Assembly: GCA_947629965.1 (NCBI GenBank)
Contig: CANRFS010000059.1
Location: 1 to 7,867, forward strand
Origin: an uncultured Clostridia bacterium
Lineage (GTDB): Bacteria > Bacillota > Clostridia > TANB77 > CAG-508
Length of the DNA stretch: 7,867 bases
Direction: 5' to 3'
Shown here in pieces: positions 6,755 to 7,867 of this stretch (positions are counted from its first letter, which is position 1; the number at the start of each line of letters is the position of its first letter). Under the pieces are notes generated by a model. It had not been told where the DNA came from. It did not search any database and saw only the letters and a program-made list of their open reading frames with translations. Position numbers and translations under genes: made by a program.

Positions 6755-6824
6755 GGGAGCACTATTATTGTGAAAGTGGATTAAAACCCCAAACCACAAT
6801 AATAGCGCTCCCTAGAGGGAGCGC
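6755..6824. repeat. Nested, mutually exclusive inverted repeats downstream of the VR
   Basis: Two hairpins share one arm. Short: GCGCTCCC (6805-6812, beginning GC at 6805/6806) and GGGAGCGC (6817-6824) form a GC-rich 8-bp stem with a 4-nt loop (TAGA). Long: bases 6755-6772 pair with 6795-6812 over 18 bp with one mismatch (A6761/C6806, a G-U wobble in minus-strand RNA) around a 22-nt loop. The middle arm cannot be in both. Neither hairpin is followed by a T-run on either strand, so a normal terminator is unlikely. GC-rich 8-bp/4-nt cruciforms lie downstream of the variable region in characterised DGRs, which is the most attractive reading here; a relic of a small mobile element is an alternative. 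Confidence 0.7.
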
Positions 6825-6909
6825 ATAAATCCGCGAACACGTACTATTAAAATGCTCTACCATGCCACTAAAATCAACAAGTTTTAGAATATCGAAGCAT
6901 CTAGATTTA
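6825..6909. other. Non-coding spacer with weak dyads and a tRNA-like fragment
   Basis: No open frame of note was seen. CTAAAA (6868-6873) pairs with TTTTAG (6882-6887), enclosed by ATGCT (6852-6856) and AGCAT (6896-6900), giving a weak two-part stem. On the minus strand GGTAGAGCA and GTGTTCGCGGAT recall D-arm and T-arm words of tRNAs, but no acceptor or anticodon stem forms, so this is not called a tRNA. The stretch separates the VR gene from the GC-rich hairpins. Confidence 0.35.
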
Positions 6910-6923
6910 TTGCACTACTGCAA
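6910..6923. repeat. Small perfect hairpin just after the VR gene stop codon
   Basis: TTGCA (6910-6914) and TGCAA (6919-6923) form a 5-bp stem with a 4-nt CTAC loop, beginning two bases beyond the TGA stop (6928-6926). It is followed on the minus strand by ATAAATC, not a strong T-run. Its position directly after the VR end is where DGR target-recognition hairpins normally lie, though the stem is short. Confidence 0.35.
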
Positions 6924-6925
6924 AA

Positions 6926-7867
6926 TCAGTTTGTGACATAAAGTGCTGCCCTAAAAGATATACCGAGTCTGGGGCCGGGGAATAAATTACTATTGCTGGC
7001 ACGGCTGGCCGCCGCCATATCAGATTTTTGACTGCTAAACACATAACCGCCACGGTATGACCTGCACGCCGTCGAAAACGCCTCCATCGTCCATTCATAA
7101 CAATTTCCTGCGATATCATATATATTTTTGGCTGCAAAATTATCACTTGCTCCTGTTGTTAATAAAATCGTTTCTGGATTAGATTTTTCCTTTTCATTTT
7201 CTGGTTCTTCTGATATCGATTGCCAGTCACCCAACAAATCTCCAGAACAAACGGCATACTGGGCTTCCTCTCTATCAATCGTAAATGAATTACACCTAAA
7301 GTTTCCCCAAGAGGCACTGCCAGTTACGTCATTTTCACTTTTTATAAAGTCTAAGATTGCATCCCATTGAACACCATAACACAACGTAGGTGCTACCCCT
7401 ACTTCTTTTCCATCATAAAAATGTTTACATAAATATACTGCTCCATGGCCTGAAGACCCGAATGTTCTATCTATATTATTCATATTATATCCCCATGCCA
7501 CATAGTTGTATGGGTATTGGTCTCGTTTTACTACCATTTTTCCTTCTCCAGCAGACTCACTTGTTCTTGCTTTTGGTTGTCCTTGGTCGTCTACGCTTCC
7601 TGCTTCATATCTTCCAATGTAAAAGCCTTTGTTTGCTTCTACACTCGTTTTCATTGCGTTATAATCAGCAACCTCCCCAGGGTATCCATCAGTATATGGT
7701 TCAGTATAATAAGTAGACAATCCTTCTACTCTTTCATTTTCTGACCACTTACTTCTAATAAATACATCTTCAAATGTTTTTTCTGCTGGCACATCTACTG
7801 GTATCCATACAAATTCGTTTCCATCACTATCTTGTATTACTAATCCATCATTTATTTTTTGTTCTTT
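6926..7867 (-). CDS. FGE-like / C-type-lectin-fold protein, probable DGR target, N-terminus cut by window edge
   Basis: The last 313 residues of a protein whose frame is open to base 7867. It resembles the formylglycine-generating-enzyme-like (SUMF1-type, C-type lectin fold) proteins of gut Clostridia: DGNEFVWIPV (15-24), GFYIGRYEAG (81-90), YPYNYVAWGYN (118-128), YGVQWDAILDFIK (164-176), NIYDIAGNCYEWTMEAF (248-264), YRGGY (271-275) and FRAALY (305-310). No FGE active-site Cys pair is evident in its usual place, so it is probably a binding rather than a catalytic protein. The final ~45 codons differ sharply in base composition from the rest and look like a diversity-generated variable region that would tailor ligand binding. 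The GTG at 7792 is not taken as the start because the conserved family segment begins before it. The missing N-terminus would decide localisation; related proteins are often surface or prepilin-like (inference). Confidence 0.8.
   Translation of the reverse strand, partial: KEQKINDGLVIQDSDGNEFVWIPVDVPAEKTFEDVFIRSKWSENERVEGLSTYYTEPYTDGYPGEVADYNAMKTSVEANKGFYIGRYEAGSVDDQGQPKARTSESAGEGKMVVKRDQYPYNYVAWGYNMNNIDRTFGSSGHGAVYLCKHFYDGKEVGVAPTLCYGVQWDAILDFIKSENDVTGSASWGNFRCNSFTIDREEAQYAVCSGDLLGDWQSISEEPENEKEKSNPETILLTTGASDNFAAKNIYDIAGNCYEWTMEAFSTACRSYRGGYVFSSQKSDMAAASRASNSNLFPGPRLGISFRAALYVTN
6938..7087 (-). other. Putative DGR variable region (VR)
   Basis: Approximate limits. Bases 6961-7020 are 35/60 G+C and 7021-7080 are 30/60, in a gene and window that are otherwise clearly AT-rich. 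Of the 34 codons from Y271 to S304, 25 end in C or T and 12 in C, as expected when template AAC/AAT codons are randomised at their adenines. The protein frame YRGGY...SRAS...FRAALY keeps the fixed positions typical of FGE-like DGR targets, where unmutated relatives are Asn-rich. The conserved 3' end around 6958-6938 would be the initiation-of-mutagenic-homing site. No second copy (template repeat) was noticed elsewhere in the window. Confidence 0.65.

Noticed and set aside
6755..6824. The nested hairpins as a Rho-independent terminator of the FGE-like gene
   Set aside because: Neither hairpin is followed by a run of T on the minus or plus strand.
6825..6870. A tRNA gene on the minus strand suggested by GGTAGAGCA and GTGTTCG
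   Set aside because: No acceptor stem, anticodon arm or proper T-loop pairing could be drawn around these words.
6870..6900. A CRISPR repeat suggested by GTTTTAGAAT
   Set aside because: It occurs only once, with no repeat-spacer periodicity.
6907..7146. A 79-codon open frame on the minus strand over the VR
   Set aside because: It is a different frame of the FGE-like gene; it opens only because of the local GC rise and encodes an Arg/Trp-rich sequence with no family features or Shine-Dalgarno.
2422..7744. Plus-strand open frames opposite the DUF362, papain-like, ABC and FGE-like genes (for example 2422-2619, 3882-4196, 5688-5975, 7390-7716)
   Set aside because: They are antisense shadows of well-supported minus-strand genes, rich in Ser/Leu/Ile/Phe from reverse-complemented codons and without ribosome binding sites.
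7790..7792. GTG at 7792 as the start of the FGE-like protein
   Set aside because: The conserved DGNEFVWIPV block lies upstream in the same open frame, which continues to the window edge.

Overview
The window looks like chromosomal DNA of a strictly anaerobic, low-GC Firmicute, most likely a gut-type Clostridia. The reasons are AT-rich DNA throughout, strong AAGGAGG-type ribosome binding sites, a class III (oxygen-sensitive) ribonucleotide reductase, an ECF-type vitamin uptake component and a DUF1893/TM1506 protein. Every supported gene lies on the minus strand, so transcription runs from high to low coordinates. Both end genes are cut by the window.

Layout, in transcription order. (1) 7867-6926: 3' part of a formylglycine-generating-enzyme-like (C-type lectin fold) protein. 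Its last ~150 bp (about 7087-6938) are abruptly GC-rich and look like the variable region (VR) of a diversity-generating retroelement (DGR). (2) 6925-6741: non-coding DNA full of inverted repeats, including a GC-rich 8-bp-stem/4-nt-loop hairpin that shares an arm with a competing 18-bp hairpin. (3) 6740-6524: a small unrecognised gene broken by an apparent +1 frameshift. (4) A near-perfect sigma-A promoter (TTGACA, 17 bp, TATAAT) that starts a five-gene run: a MacB-like ABC transporter fusion (6394-3800), a permuted papain-like hydrolase (3785-3225), a short DUF362 protein (3161-2283), an ECF transporter S component (2269-1703) and a DUF1893 protein (1710-1303). (5) A 210-bp intergenic region with three 11-bp-phased direct repeats and a perfect 30-bp palindrome that can be the terminator of this run and also overlaps the predicted nrdD promoter. 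(6) 1092-1: 5' part of nrdD.

How the genes may work together: the ABC transporter and papain-like protein are 14 bp apart and probably co-translated as a cell-envelope export or defence pair. DUF362, ECF-S and DUF1893 are tightly packed (stop codon and Shine-Dalgarno overlap, then 8-bp gene overlap) and look like one functional unit around uptake of an unidentified small molecule. The most unusual part is the putative DGR target. No reverse transcriptase or template repeat was recognised in this window, so the mutagenic machinery would have to lie beyond the high-coordinate end or elsewhere in the genome. All family calls come from reading translated sequence; no database search was run.
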